A DNA stretch of 36,527 bases from Bacteroidales bacterium UBA2714. Lineage in GTDB: Bacteria > Bacteroidota > Bacteroidia > Bacteroidales > P3. The notes under the pieces were generated by a model. The model made no database searches and had not been told where the DNA came from. It worked only from the letters and a program-made list of their open reading frames with translations. Position numbers and translations under genes: made by a program. How positions within the stretch are numbered: position 1 is the first letter of the stretch; each line of letters begins with the position of its first letter. Shown here piece after piece: positions 16,430-24,459 of the stretch. The stretch lies in contig DEKU01000036.1 in assembly GCA_002354035.1 (NCBI GenBank), positions 1 to 36,527 of the forward strand. Reading direction: 5' to 3'.

Positions 16430-16546
16430 AGCCGGGAATGGCGATGGAGTGTCCCGGTGGGCGGTTCCAGTGTGCTTGTACACAAACAAGTATGTGCCGC
16501 ACGGAGGGTTCCTCTCTGCGTCCACGACCCGATGCAGTGAGCATCG
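16430..16546 (-). ncRNA. Possible structured leader of the S46 peptidase gene
   Basis: Between the -7 box at 16569-16576 and the start codon at 16370 the leader has three inverted repeats: CGATGC/GCATCG (16530-16535/16541-16546, 5-nt loop), CTTGT/ACAAG (16475-16479/16486-16490) inside a wider GCGG/CCGC pair, and CCGGGA/TCCCGG (16432-16437/16452-16457). The part next to the start codon is AT-rich with two 11-bp TTGTACTTTKW-like units (16395-16416). This could be a cis-acting regulatory RNA. I match it to no known riboswitch class. Confidence 0.4.
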
Positions 16547-16568
16547 CGCGACACTTTGTTTCCGTGTG

Positions 16569-16576
16569 CAAAGGTA
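16569..16576 (-). promoter_or_regulatory. -7 element TACCTTTG before the S46 peptidase gene
   Basis: The minus strand reads TACCTTTGCA, an excellent TAnnTTTG match. A TTG at 16593-16595 gives a 16-base spacer, somewhat short. The transcript would begin near 16560. Confidence 0.65.
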
Positions 16577-16946
16577 CGACTTTTTTTTCAAACAACAGTT
16601 TTTTTCTCTTCAAGGCCTGTCGTTGACCCGTTCTTTCGTCTATCGAAAGTCTCCATTCGGCCAGCTTTTGACTTCTGCCAGAGAAATAAAGAGGCGTCCA
16701 TCGGCACTTGAAATAGCGAACAAGGAGGGGTGCTGGAGCGAGAGCAGAACGGAGGCGCGGCGGCCGGCCGGGGAGGGAGGGGACAAGAATTTATGAACAG
16801 TTTTTTGTCGAAAAATGAAACTTTTTCCGGGCATCTGCGTATAGGCAAGTAATGAAAAAATGGCAGTTGAAAACTTTTTTTGGCAAAAAAAAACAATTAT
16901 TGGAAAAATAGTTGTAACTTAGCATTCTGAAAAATAGTATATATAA
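16577..16946. other. Gap between the S46 promoter and mraZ; no gene seen
   Basis: This 370-base divergent gap holds a purine-rich GC stretch (about 16725-16790) and then an A/T-rich part next to mraZ. A 102-codon minus-strand frame here is of low complexity and overlaps the S46 promoter, so I do not call it. TAACTTAG at 16915-16922 is one base off the TAnnTTTG box and could drive mraZ, but no -33 element fits. I do not see clear GTGGG-type MraZ operator repeats. Confidence 0.5.
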
Positions 16947-17444
16947 ATGGCTTTAATACTTGGTACAGAATACTGTAAGATAGATTCGAACGGTCGGTTC
17001 AAGTTCCCGATTGCTCTAAAAAAGCAGTTGGAGACGGAGGATTGCCGTTTTGTGATCCGTCAGGGATTCACGGCCGAGTGTTTGGAGCTATGGACGTATG
17101 CCAGTTTCCAGGATGAGGTGGAGAACCTCCGGAAAGAGTTGAACCCGTACAGCATCCGCGACAACCAGATTATGCGCCAGATGACGCGAGCCAATGTTGT
17201 CGAGCTGGACAGCAACGACCGCCTGTTGGTGCCTCCGGAGCGGAAGTCGGTGCTCGGCGACGCGAAGGAGATTGTGTTGCAGTCGACGGGCAAGTGCATC
17301 GAGATATGGGAGCGTTCGGCATACGACAAGATGAACAGCGAGATTGTGGATTTCGCTTCGATTGTTGACAACAGACTTGGACGGAACAGTTCCGCCAGCA
17401 AAACAGCGCCGAATGATGTACCATCTGCCAGTGATGCTCAATGA
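16947..17444 (+). CDS. mraZ: Division/cell-wall cluster regulator MraZ
   Basis: 165 residues with two AbrB-like SpoVT halves, each with the DxxxR motif: D13-SNG-R17 and D88-SND-R92. In other bacteria MraZ binds as a ring to repeats upstream of its own gene and controls the dcw cluster. It is first in the cluster as expected. The C-terminal ~25 residues are Ser/Ala/Asn-rich and extend past the usual fold. They are also the part overlapped by rsmH, which starts 32 bases before the mraZ stop. Confidence 0.95.
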   Translation: MALILGTEYCKIDSNGRFKFPIALKKQLETEDCRFVIRQGFTAECLELWTYASFQDEVENLRKELNPYSIRDNQIMRQMTRANVVELDSNDRLLVPPERKSVLGDAKEIVLQSTGKCIEIWERSAYDKMNSEIVDFASIVDNRLGRNSSASKTAPNDVPSASDAQ

Positions 17445-18327
17445 ATGCATCGAAAGTTTGAACATACGCCCTGAGGGGACGTATGTGGACGTCACCTTTG
17501 GGGGTGGCGGGCATTCGCGTGCCATCATGTCGAAGTTGGGGCCGGAGGGCCGCCTGTATGCCTTCGACCAGGATGCCGACGCGCTGGCCAATGCCATCGA
17601 CGACCCCCGTTTCAAGCTCATCCATGAGAATTTCAGGCATGTGAAGAGTTTCCTCCGCCTGGAGGGTGTGAGGCGTGTGGACGGTCTGCTGGCCGATTTG
17701 GGGGTGTCGTCCCACCAGTTCGACGAGGCCGAGCGCGGGTTCTCAACCCGTATGGAAGGGGAGTTGGATTTGCGTATGGACCGCCGCCAGGAGCTGACGG
17801 CGCGGACGCTGGTGAACAGTGCCGACGAGGAAGAACTGGCAAAGATTTTGCGGCTGTATGGCGAGTTGCCAAACGCCAGGCAGATGGCCAGGGCGATATG
17901 CCGCGCACGCTCCGAGGCCGAGATAGTGACCACTTTTGACCTCCGCAACGCCGTGAGTCGCCACCTGCCCCGTGGTATGGAGAACAAGTATTTGGCCATG
18001 CTGTTCCAGTCGCTGCGTATTGTGGTGAATGGCGAGCTGGAAGCCCTGCAAGCCTTGTTGCAGCAGGGGGCTGAGCTGTTGAATCCTGGTGGGAGGATGG
18101 TGGTCATGTCGTACCACTCGCTCGAGGACCGTTTGGTGAAGAACTATTTCAGGGCGGGCAATTTCGAAGGCGAGGTGGAGAAGGATTTTTATGGCAACCC
18201 CATCGTCCAGCTGGTACCCGTAAGTCGCAAGGCCATAGTTGCCAGCGATGAGGAGGTGCAGCGCAATCCGCGTGCCCGCAGCGCAAGGCTGCGCGTGGCC
18301 GAACGGAAGGAGGACCGCGAGGGATGA
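17413..18327 (+). CDS. rsmH: 16S rRNA (cytosine(1402)-N4)-methyltransferase
   Basis: 304 residues from the ATG at 17413 (a second ATG follows at once at 17416). The start is chosen because MYHLPVMLNECIE is the conserved family N-terminus; the open frame reaches back to 17344 inside mraZ but the extra residues are not conserved. Family features: SAM-binding VDVTFGGGGHSRAI, YAFDQDADA, the DGLLADLGVSSHQFDEAERGFS core split here in two parts (LLADLGVSSHQFD and ERGFSTR), LDLRMD, and the C-terminal VMSYHSLEDRLVK. It methylates N4 of C1402 in 16S rRNA in the cytoplasm. Overlap with mraZ suggests translational coupling. Confidence 0.96.
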   Translation: MMYHLPVMLNECIESLNIRPEGTYVDVTFGGGGHSRAIMSKLGPEGRLYAFDQDADALANAIDDPRFKLIHENFRHVKSFLRLEGVRRVDGLLADLGVSSHQFDEAERGFSTRMEGELDLRMDRRQELTARTLVNSADEEELAKILRLYGELPNARQMARAICRARSEAEIVTTFDLRNAVSRHLPRGMENKYLAMLFQSLRIVVNGELEALQALLQQGAELLNPGGRMVVMSYHSLEDRLVKNYFRAGNFEGEVEKDFYGNPIVQLVPVSRKAIVASDEEVQRNPRARSARLRVAERKEDREG

Positions 18328-18396
18328 GAAGAAGGGATAGGGAGCGCCCGCAACGGTGCCCGGAACACCTGAAACAATGACAGATAAAGACAAGAG

Positions 18397-18807
18397 ATGG
18401 AAGACCATATACAGGACATAGAGAATCAAACCCCCGAAGCCGAAAACACCGGGATGCAGCAACCAGAAGGGCGCAAAAAGCCCAATTGGCTGTCGCGTAT
18501 TCTGGGTGGTGAGGTGTTGCAGAGCCGTGCGGTGCTGCGGCAGGTGCCTTTGGTGGTGATGCTTTGTTTCTATGCCATCCTGCTGGTGTATAACCGCTAC
18601 AGGGTTGAGGATTTGACCAAAGAGCGTGCCGCAACGCTGGAGCGCATCACCTATCTGCGCGAAGCACGGATAGAGTTGCAGAAACGCTATCAGGAGTCGA
18701 TCAAGATTTCGCAGATAGCCGAGATGTTGGAGGGCACGGGCATAGGCATTACGGCCGGTCCCCCGTTCGAACTGGTAGTTGACGGCATGGACGAGATGCT
18801 GAAGTAA
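18397..18807 (+). CDS. ftsL: FtsL-like cell division protein
   Basis: 136 residues. A charged N-terminal tail (1-45) precedes one membrane helix (about 49-66, VPLVVMLCFYAILLVYN) and a periplasmic helix (about 70-115, VEDLTKERAATLERITYLRE) with the heptad pattern of a coiled coil. This is the topology of FtsL, which joins FtsB and FtsQ in the divisome and activates FtsW/FtsI. Sequence identity in this family is low, so the name rests on topology and on position between rsmH and ftsI. The start at 18397 is 69 bases after rsmH. Confidence 0.85.
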   Translation: MEDHIQDIENQTPEAENTGMQQPEGRKKPNWLSRILGGEVLQSRAVLRQVPLVVMLCFYAILLVYNRYRVEDLTKERAATLERITYLREARIELQKRYQESIKISQIAEMLEGTGIGITAGPPFELVVDGMDEMLK

Positions 18808-18856
18808 CGTCAGGCTGGGCTACTGGCCGGAAGGAAAGAAAACACAACAAGAGAAA

Positions 18857-21055
18857 TTGGAAGAAAAGAAACATAATAAGAAATTGTTCACCAAGATGCT
18901 GGTGCTGTATCTGCTGACAGTGGTGTTGGCAGGTGGCGGCATGCTGCTGTGTACTATCAATACGCAGGTGGTGAACGGCGAGATGTGGCGCGAGAAGGCC
19001 AAAGCGCGTGAGGTAATCACGCGCACGGAGGAGGCTCGCAGGGGAACCATCCTCTCGTCCGACGGCAAGGTGCTGGCAACCACAGTTCCTGTGTGTGACT
19101 TGTGCCTTGACCTGGGTCGCTGGCCCAAGCGCAACAGCAAAGGCGAGGAAGTGAAGGACAAGAATGGGAACGTGGTGATGGAGAGTTGCATATCCGACGA
19201 GCAGGAGTGGAAAAAAAGTGTCACCAAAGCATGCCGTATCCTGCACGAGCAGTTCCCCGCCAAGTCGTATGAGTATTACTACAACCGCATAATGCGTGAA
19301 TATGCCAGCGCAAAACCCAGCCGCTGCCTTTATGTGGAGCGGAGGGTGCCCTATTCCAAGTGGGACGCCATCCGCAAGCTGCCGGGGTGGGGGAGATGTG
19401 TGGTGGAGAAGACTGCCGACGGCGATGTGAAGAGCTTTGTGCGGGCGCACATCTATGGCAACATGGGTGAGAATGTGATAGGCTTGCATTACAAGACCCC
19501 TACCCGTGAGGGCTACACAGGTTTGGAAGGCTACTACGACAGTGTGCTTCGAGGTCAGGACGGCCAGTATATCTGCCGTAGGCTGACGCGCGGCACCTGG
19601 ATTCCAGTGGAAAACGGCAGTGTGCCCGACGAGGATTCGACTCTCGTCCGGACCCGTGTGGACGGGCAGAACATAGTGGCCACCATCGACACCCGCTATC
19701 AGGACATTGCCGAAAGCGCCCTGCGCAGCTCGATGAATCAATATGGAGGCCAGTCGGGTTGTGCCATCCTGATGGAAGTGGAGACCGGCTACGTGTTGGC
19801 TTGCAGCAGCCTTACGCGCGACACCACAGGTCGCCTGAGCGAGAACCTGTGGAGCAATGTGGCTTGCAGCGACAGCTATGAACCCGGCTCGACATTCAAG
19901 ACTGTGGCCATGGTGGCCATGTTCAACGACAAGAAAGTGGATATCGACACCTCCAAACGCGTGCAATGCGGCGGGCGCAAACGCTACAGTGCCACCAGCG
20001 GCGAGATTAATGCAGGACACGGCTATACGACCGACACCTCCAACCTGGCCGGAGTCCTCGCGTTGTCGTCCAATGTGGGCATGTGCGAATTGGCGTGGGA
20101 GTATTATCGCAACCGCCGTGACGATTTGAAAAAAGGCATTGAATCCATATTCCCCTTCGGGAAGATGCACCCCGATCTGGACGTGCTCGAGCCAAACACA
20201 AAAGTCGTAAAGCTGAACTCTGACCGCGATTTCCTGAACCTCAGCTACGGCTATTCTGCCACCGTGACCCCCCTTCAGCTGATAACATTCTATAATGCGT
20301 TGGCCGGGGGTGGAAGAATGGTGAAACCCTTGTTCTGCCGTGAGATTCAGAACGGACGGCGTTCGCGCCCTGTCAAGCCCGTGGTGCTGAACGAACACCT
20401 GTGCAGTGAAGAAGTGGCCAAGCAGATGCGCGAGATGCTCGTCGGCGTGGTGAAGCACGGCACCGGCAACAACGTCTACAACGCCGTCTATGGCATAGGA
20501 GGCAAAACCGGCACCACCGAGGGAATCAGTGACAAGAGTATCAAGAACTCCTCCTTCGTGGGATTCTTCCCCGCTGAGAAACCCCGCTACACCTGCCTCG
20601 TGCTCGTCGAGCGCACCAGCATCGCCGGACGCCATGCCGCAGCTCCCGTCTTCAAGAAAATAGCCGACTGCGTCGTGGCCTTCGACCAAGAGCTGGGAAG
20701 TGTCGACCTACAGGACTCCGGCCGTGTGATGCGGCCCGTGCTGCCCAAAGGCCGTCGAAGCCAGCTCCAAGCCGTCCACAACCTGCTGGGGCTGCCCTTT
20801 GCCCAGCCCGACAGTGCCCGTTTTACGGACTGGACAGTGTATGATGAGAGTCGTGGGCTATATGCCGATTATGATGTGCCTATGGGGCAAGTGCCAGACT
20901 GTAAAGGGATGACAGTGCGCGACGCCATGGCCCTCCTCCGCGCCGCCGGACTCAAAGTGCGGTTCACAGGGCAGGGCAAAGTGGTCAGCCAGACCCCAAA
21001 AGCCCGCACACCCGTGCGAAAAAACACAACAATAACACTACAATTAAAACCATGA
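18857..21055 (+). CDS. ftsI: Division-specific transpeptidase FtsI (PBP3) with PASTA domain
   Basis: 732 residues. The likely start is TTG at 18857, giving a basic n-region (EEKKHNKKLFTK) before the membrane helix (about 14-32); the first ATG at 18896 would remove that region, so TTG is preferred. Transpeptidase motifs: SxxK S345-TF-K348, SxN S404-S-N406, and KTG K550-T-G552. A PBP dimerisation domain precedes them. The C-terminus (about 674-732, VPMGQVPDCKGMTVRDA onward) is a PASTA domain, as in Bacteroidetes FtsI/SpoVD-like proteins. It cross-links septal peptidoglycan in the periplasm together with FtsW. The stop overlaps the murE start as ATGA at 21052-21055, so the two are co-translated. 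Confidence 0.95.
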   Translation: MEEKKHNKKLFTKMLVLYLLTVVLAGGGMLLCTINTQVVNGEMWREKAKAREVITRTEEARRGTILSSDGKVLATTVPVCDLCLDLGRWPKRNSKGEEVKDKNGNVVMESCISDEQEWKKSVTKACRILHEQFPAKSYEYYYNRIMREYASAKPSRCLYVERRVPYSKWDAIRKLPGWGRCVVEKTADGDVKSFVRAHIYGNMGENVIGLHYKTPTREGYTGLEGYYDSVLRGQDGQYICRRLTRGTWIPVENGSVPDEDSTLVRTRVDGQNIVATIDTRYQDIAESALRSSMNQYGGQSGCAILMEVETGYVLACSSLTRDTTGRLSENLWSNVACSDSYEPGSTFKTVAMVAMFNDKKVDIDTSKRVQCGGRKRYSATSGEINAGHGYTTDTSNLAGVLALSSNVGMCELAWEYYRNRRDDLKKGIESIFPFGKMHPDLDVLEPNTKVVKLNSDRDFLNLSYGYSATVTPLQLITFYNALAGGGRMVKPLFCREIQNGRRSRPVKPVVLNEHLCSEEVAKQMREMLVGVVKHGTGNNVYNAVYGIGGKTGTTEGISDKSIKNSSFVGFFPAEKPRYTCLVLVERTSIAGRHAAAPVFKKIADCVVAFDQELGSVDLQDSGRVMRPVLPKGRRSQLQAVHNLLGLPFAQPDSARFTDWTVYDESRGLYADYDVPMGQVPDCKGMTVRDAMALLRAAGLKVRFTGQGKVVSQTPKARTPVRKNTTITLQLKP

Positions 21056-22497
21056 AACTACAGACATTGATAGAAGGAACCGCACCCCTGGCTCCCGTCG
21101 GCGCCGACCCCGAAGTCGTGGACATCTGTTTCGACTCGCGCCAAGTCGTGCCCGGCAGCTGCTTCGTGGCCCAAGAGGGCACGCGGGTGGACGGTCATGA
21201 TTATATCGACGCCGCTGTCCAGAAAGGAGCCGTCGCCATCGTTTGCCAGCGCAAACCAGAGCGCCAATACCCCGGCGTGGCCATCGTCCAGGTTGACAAC
21301 AGCGACCAAGCCCTGGGCATCATGGCCGACAACCTGTACGGCCACCCCTCGCGCCAGCTCAAACTCGTCGGCGTCACCGGCACCAACGGCAAGACCACCA
21401 CCGTCACTCTCCTCCACCGCCTCTTCCGCGCCCACGGATGCCATGCAGGCCTCCTCTCCACCATCGTCAACAAAATCGACGACCTCGAAATCCCCTCCAC
21501 CCACACTACCCCTGACGCCCTCCAGCTCAACAGCCTCCTGCGCCGCATGGTCGATGCAGGATGTCAATACGCTTTCATGGAGGTCAGCAGCCACAGCATC
21601 GTCCAGCGCCGCATCGCCGGTCTCACCTTCGCCGGCGGCATATTCACCAACCTCACCCACGACCACCTCGACTTCCACAAAACTATGGCCAACTATATCG
21701 CCGCCAAAAAAGCCTTCTTCGACCAACTGCCACCCGACGCTTTCGCCCTCACCAACATCGACGACCCCCACGGCTCAGTCATGGTCCAGAACACCCGCGC
21801 CGCCGTCAGCACCTACAGCCTTCGCCGCATAGCCGACATCCGCTGCCGAGTGGTCGAAGACACACTGGACGGACTGCTGCTCGAACTCAACGGCCGCCAA
21901 GTCTCCACCCCCCTCGTGGGCCGTTTCAACGCCTACAACCTCACCGCCATCTACGGCGCCGCCATCCTCCTCGGAATGGACCAGAGCGAAACCCTCCGCT
22001 TGCTCAGCACCCTCCAGGGCGCCGAAGGCCGTTTCCAGCGCCTGAGCGGACGCGGCATCACCGCCATTGTGGACTACGCCCACACCCCAGACGCGTTGGA
22101 GAATGTGATTGCGGCCATCAACGACATACGCACCAAAGGGCAGTCGCTGCTGACGGTGGTCGGCTGCGGTGGCGACCGCGACACCTCCAAACGGCCAGAG
22201 ATGGCTAAGATAGCCTGTACCATGAGCGACCGGCTGGTGCTGACTTCGGACAATCCCCGCACCGAAGACCCCGAGCGCATCCTCGACGACATGGAGGCAG
22301 GGCTGACAGACGAAGAGCGGAGCCTCGTCCTCCGCATCGCCGACCGCCGACAAGCCATCAAGACCGCCGTCATGATGGCCCGCGAGGGCGACATAGTGCT
22401 CGTGGCCGGGAAAGGACACGAAAAATACCAGGACATCAACGGCATCAAGCACCATTTCGACGACCGTGAGGAGCTGGAGAACCTTTTGAAAGAATAG
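21052..22497 (+). CDS. murE: UDP-MurNAc-tripeptide synthetase MurE
   Basis: 481 residues. It adds the third amino acid to UDP-MurNAc-Ala-Glu with ATP in the cytoplasm. Seen: N-terminal UDP-binding domain with DICFDSRQV, P-loop GVTGTNGKTT (107-116), the central-domain segment THDHLDFHKTM, and in the C-terminal domain VDYAHTPDAL and D400-N-P-R403. The DNPR motif is linked in known enzymes to meso-diaminopimelate as substrate, so a DAP-type peptidoglycan is expected. The start shares four bases with the ftsI stop. Confidence 0.96.
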   Translation: MKLQTLIEGTAPLAPVGADPEVVDICFDSRQVVPGSCFVAQEGTRVDGHDYIDAAVQKGAVAIVCQRKPERQYPGVAIVQVDNSDQALGIMADNLYGHPSRQLKLVGVTGTNGKTTTVTLLHRLFRAHGCHAGLLSTIVNKIDDLEIPSTHTTPDALQLNSLLRRMVDAGCQYAFMEVSSHSIVQRRIAGLTFAGGIFTNLTHDHLDFHKTMANYIAAKKAFFDQLPPDAFALTNIDDPHGSVMVQNTRAAVSTYSLRRIADIRCRVVEDTLDGLLLELNGRQVSTPLVGRFNAYNLTAIYGAAILLGMDQSETLRLLSTLQGAEGRFQRLSGRGITAIVDYAHTPDALENVIAAINDIRTKGQSLLTVVGCGGDRDTSKRPEMAKIACTMSDRLVLTSDNPRTEDPERILDDMEAGLTDEERSLVLRIADRRQAIKTAVMMAREGDIVLVAGKGHEKYQDINGIKHHFDDREELENLLKE

Positions 22498-22586
22498 TGC
22501 GCGGCTCATAGACACCGTTTCTGCACTATGGAGGAAATAATGAAGAAAATAAACAGAAAACAAACAGAGACAATAGAGAACAGATT

Positions 22587-23759
22587 ATGCTATACTACCT
22601 TTTCGATTGGTTGGACAGGGCTTTTGACTTTCCCGGTGCGGGAGTGTTCCAGTACATTTCCTTCCGGGCCTCGATGGCAGCGATACTCTCACTGCTGATA
22701 ATGCTGTTTTGCGGCAAACCCTTTATCCGTTTCATTCGCCGCAAGTCGATAGGCGAGACGGTTCGCAGCCTTGGTCTTGAAGGACAGAAAGAAAAAGAGG
22801 GCACCCCCACCATGGGAGGGCTGCTGATATTGGCAGCCATAGTGCTGCCCACACTGCTGCTGGCCAAGCTGGACAATGTCTATGTGGTCACAATGCTTGT
22901 CACCACTCTTTGGCTGGGCCTGATAGGCTTCATCGACGACTATATCAAAGTGTTCAAGAAAGACAAAGCGGGCATGCCCGGAAAGTTCAAGGTGTTCGGG
23001 CAGGTGATGCTGGGTCTGGGCGTAGGCCTCCTGCTCTCGTTCCATCCCGACATAGCCTCTACAAAGACCACCATCCCCTTTGTCAAAGGAAATGAGTTCG
23101 ACTATGCCTGGATTATCAGCTGGATGGGCGAATGGACCAAGGATTGGGTGTGGGTAGTATATGTGCTTGTGGCCATCCTGGTGGTCACCGCCGTCTCCAA
23201 CGCCGCCAACCTCACCGACGGTATCGACGGCCTCGCCACCAGCACGGCATCCATCATCGGTGGCGCGCTGGCCATCCTGGCATGGCTTTCGGGCAACATC
23301 ATTATGGCCAACTACCTCAACATAGTCTATCTCTCCGACATCGGCGAACTGACCGTCTTCATCACCGCCTTTGTGGGTGCCTGTTTGGGTTTCCTGTGGT
23401 TCAACACCTATCCAGCCGAAGTCTTCATGGGCGATACGGGCTCGCTGGCCCTGGGCGGCATCATCGCTGTCTTTGCCCTTCTGATCAGGAAAGAGCTCCT
23501 GCTTCCCATACTTTGTGGCATCTACGTGGTCGAAGACGTGTCGGTCATTGTGCAGACCTACGGGTGCAAACTCTACCGCCGCCGCAACCACCTGCCCCCC
23601 GACCAGGCCGTGCCCATCGAGAAACGCCCGTTCCTCATGACCCCCATACACCACCATTACCAGAAGCAGGGGCTGCCAGAACCCAAGATAGTGCAGCGGT
23701 TTGTCATCATCGGCATCCTGCTTGCCATTGTGAGCATAGTAACACTAAAACTCAGGTAA
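22587..23759 (+). CDS. mraY: Phospho-MurNAc-pentapeptide transferase MraY
   Basis: 390 residues with about ten membrane helices. It joins UDP-MurNAc-pentapeptide to undecaprenyl phosphate, making lipid I at the inner membrane. Motifs: GTPTMGGLLIL after helix 2, GFIDDYIKVFKKDKAG with the catalytic Asp pair, NAANLTDGIDGLA, GDTGSLALGG and the PIHHHYQKQG loop. It is 89 bases after murE. The following gene should be murD but is not a complete one (see 23846). Confidence 0.96.
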   Translation: MLYYLFDWLDRAFDFPGAGVFQYISFRASMAAILSLLIMLFCGKPFIRFIRRKSIGETVRSLGLEGQKEKEGTPTMGGLLILAAIVLPTLLLAKLDNVYVVTMLVTTLWLGLIGFIDDYIKVFKKDKAGMPGKFKVFGQVMLGLGVGLLLSFHPDIASTKTTIPFVKGNEFDYAWIISWMGEWTKDWVWVVYVLVAILVVTAVSNAANLTDGIDGLATSTASIIGGALAILAWLSGNIIMANYLNIVYLSDIGELTVFITAFVGACLGFLWFNTYPAEVFMGDTGSLALGGIIAVFALLIRKELLLPILCGIYVVEDVSVIVQTYGCKLYRRRNHLPPDQAVPIEKRPFLMTPIHHHYQKQGLPEPKIVQRFVIIGILLAIVSIVTLKLR

Positions 23760-23845
23760 ACACATCAGGAGACAAACCCAGTCGGACTCAAACATACAGC
23801 CACTCGGACATTCAGAACATTCAGAAATATAAAAAGAAATAAGAC

Positions 23846-24385
23846 ATGAGCATAGAACAAATCGCCAAACAAAGTCTCAACCACATGCATGGCAGTCTTG
23901 CATCGGTCGACACGGCCCTGCTCCGCCAGATGCGCGACAACTCGCTGCGCGACTGCTTCCGCCGTATGGACGAGACCGCCCACCGGATGGAACATGTGGC
24001 CACAATACATGGCAAAGAATATATCGACGACGCGGCAGCCCGCAGCGTGAACGCCACCCTCTACACCATGCAGCGTACCGCTGGCCCACTGGTCTGGATA
24101 GCCATTGGCGACACCAACGGAGCCGATTACGCACCCCTCAAACCGATGGCTCTGCGCAAAGTCTGCCTGCTGATCTGCATCGGCCAACACACACAGGCCT
24201 TGCACCAAGCTTTCGAAGGGATACTGCCCGCCGTAGTGGATGCCCAAGACGTCCCCTCCGCCGTGGAACTGGCCGCACGCTACCCGACAGACAATGCGCG
24301 GATAGTCCTCTCGCCCGCCACCCCCGCCGGCGGCACCGCAGAGCAGACTGCCCACCAGTTCATCCGTCAAGTGAATGAAATTTAA
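23846..24385 (+). CDS. MurD C-terminal-like protein in the murD slot, catalytic domains missing
   Basis: 179 residues where a ~450-residue MurD is expected between mraY and ftsW. It resembles the end of the MurD central domain and the whole C-terminal domain. Residues 12-48 (NHMHGSLAS ... TAHRME) line up with the helix region ending in the EHRLE-type motif. Residues 51-75 (VATIHGKEYIDDAAARSVNA) match the part that in MurD reads INDSKATNVN, with Ala in place of the glutamate-contacting Lys. Residues 83-95 (VWIAIGDTNGADY) match WI-GG-DKG-DY with changes, and 154-161 (VLSPATPA) match LLSPACAS without the key Ser. There is no UDP-binding domain and no GTNGKT loop, and the 86-base upstream gap cannot hold them. 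It cannot be an active ligase alone. An intact frame suggests it is kept; a regulatory or scaffold role is speculation. Confidence 0.75.
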   Translation: MSIEQIAKQSLNHMHGSLASVDTALLRQMRDNSLRDCFRRMDETAHRMEHVATIHGKEYIDDAAARSVNATLYTMQRTAGPLVWIAIGDTNGADYAPLKPMALRKVCLLICIGQHTQALHQAFEGILPAVVDAQDVPSAVELAARYPTDNARIVLSPATPAGGTAEQTAHQFIRQVNEI

Positions 24386-24459
24386 GACCCCATGATTCGG
24401 GGCTGCCGGATGTCCCGCAGCTCCAACACCAGAAAAGACAAAATATCTGAACAAACACG

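Noticed and set aside
16720..16800. Purine-rich GGAG/GGGAGG stretch as MraZ operator repeats
   Set aside because: The known MraZ boxes are regularly spaced GTGGG-like units; here the G runs have no regular spacing.
16588..16896. 102-codon frame on the minus strand in the gap before mraZ
   Set aside because: Runs through A/T tracts and a purine-rich stretch, overlaps the S46 promoter and has no recognisable fold.
18749..20689. 646-codon open frame antisense to ftsI
   Set aside because: It lies fully opposite a gene with all transpeptidase motifs; its translation is of low complexity and shows no family. Long antisense frames are expected in GC-rich coding sequence.
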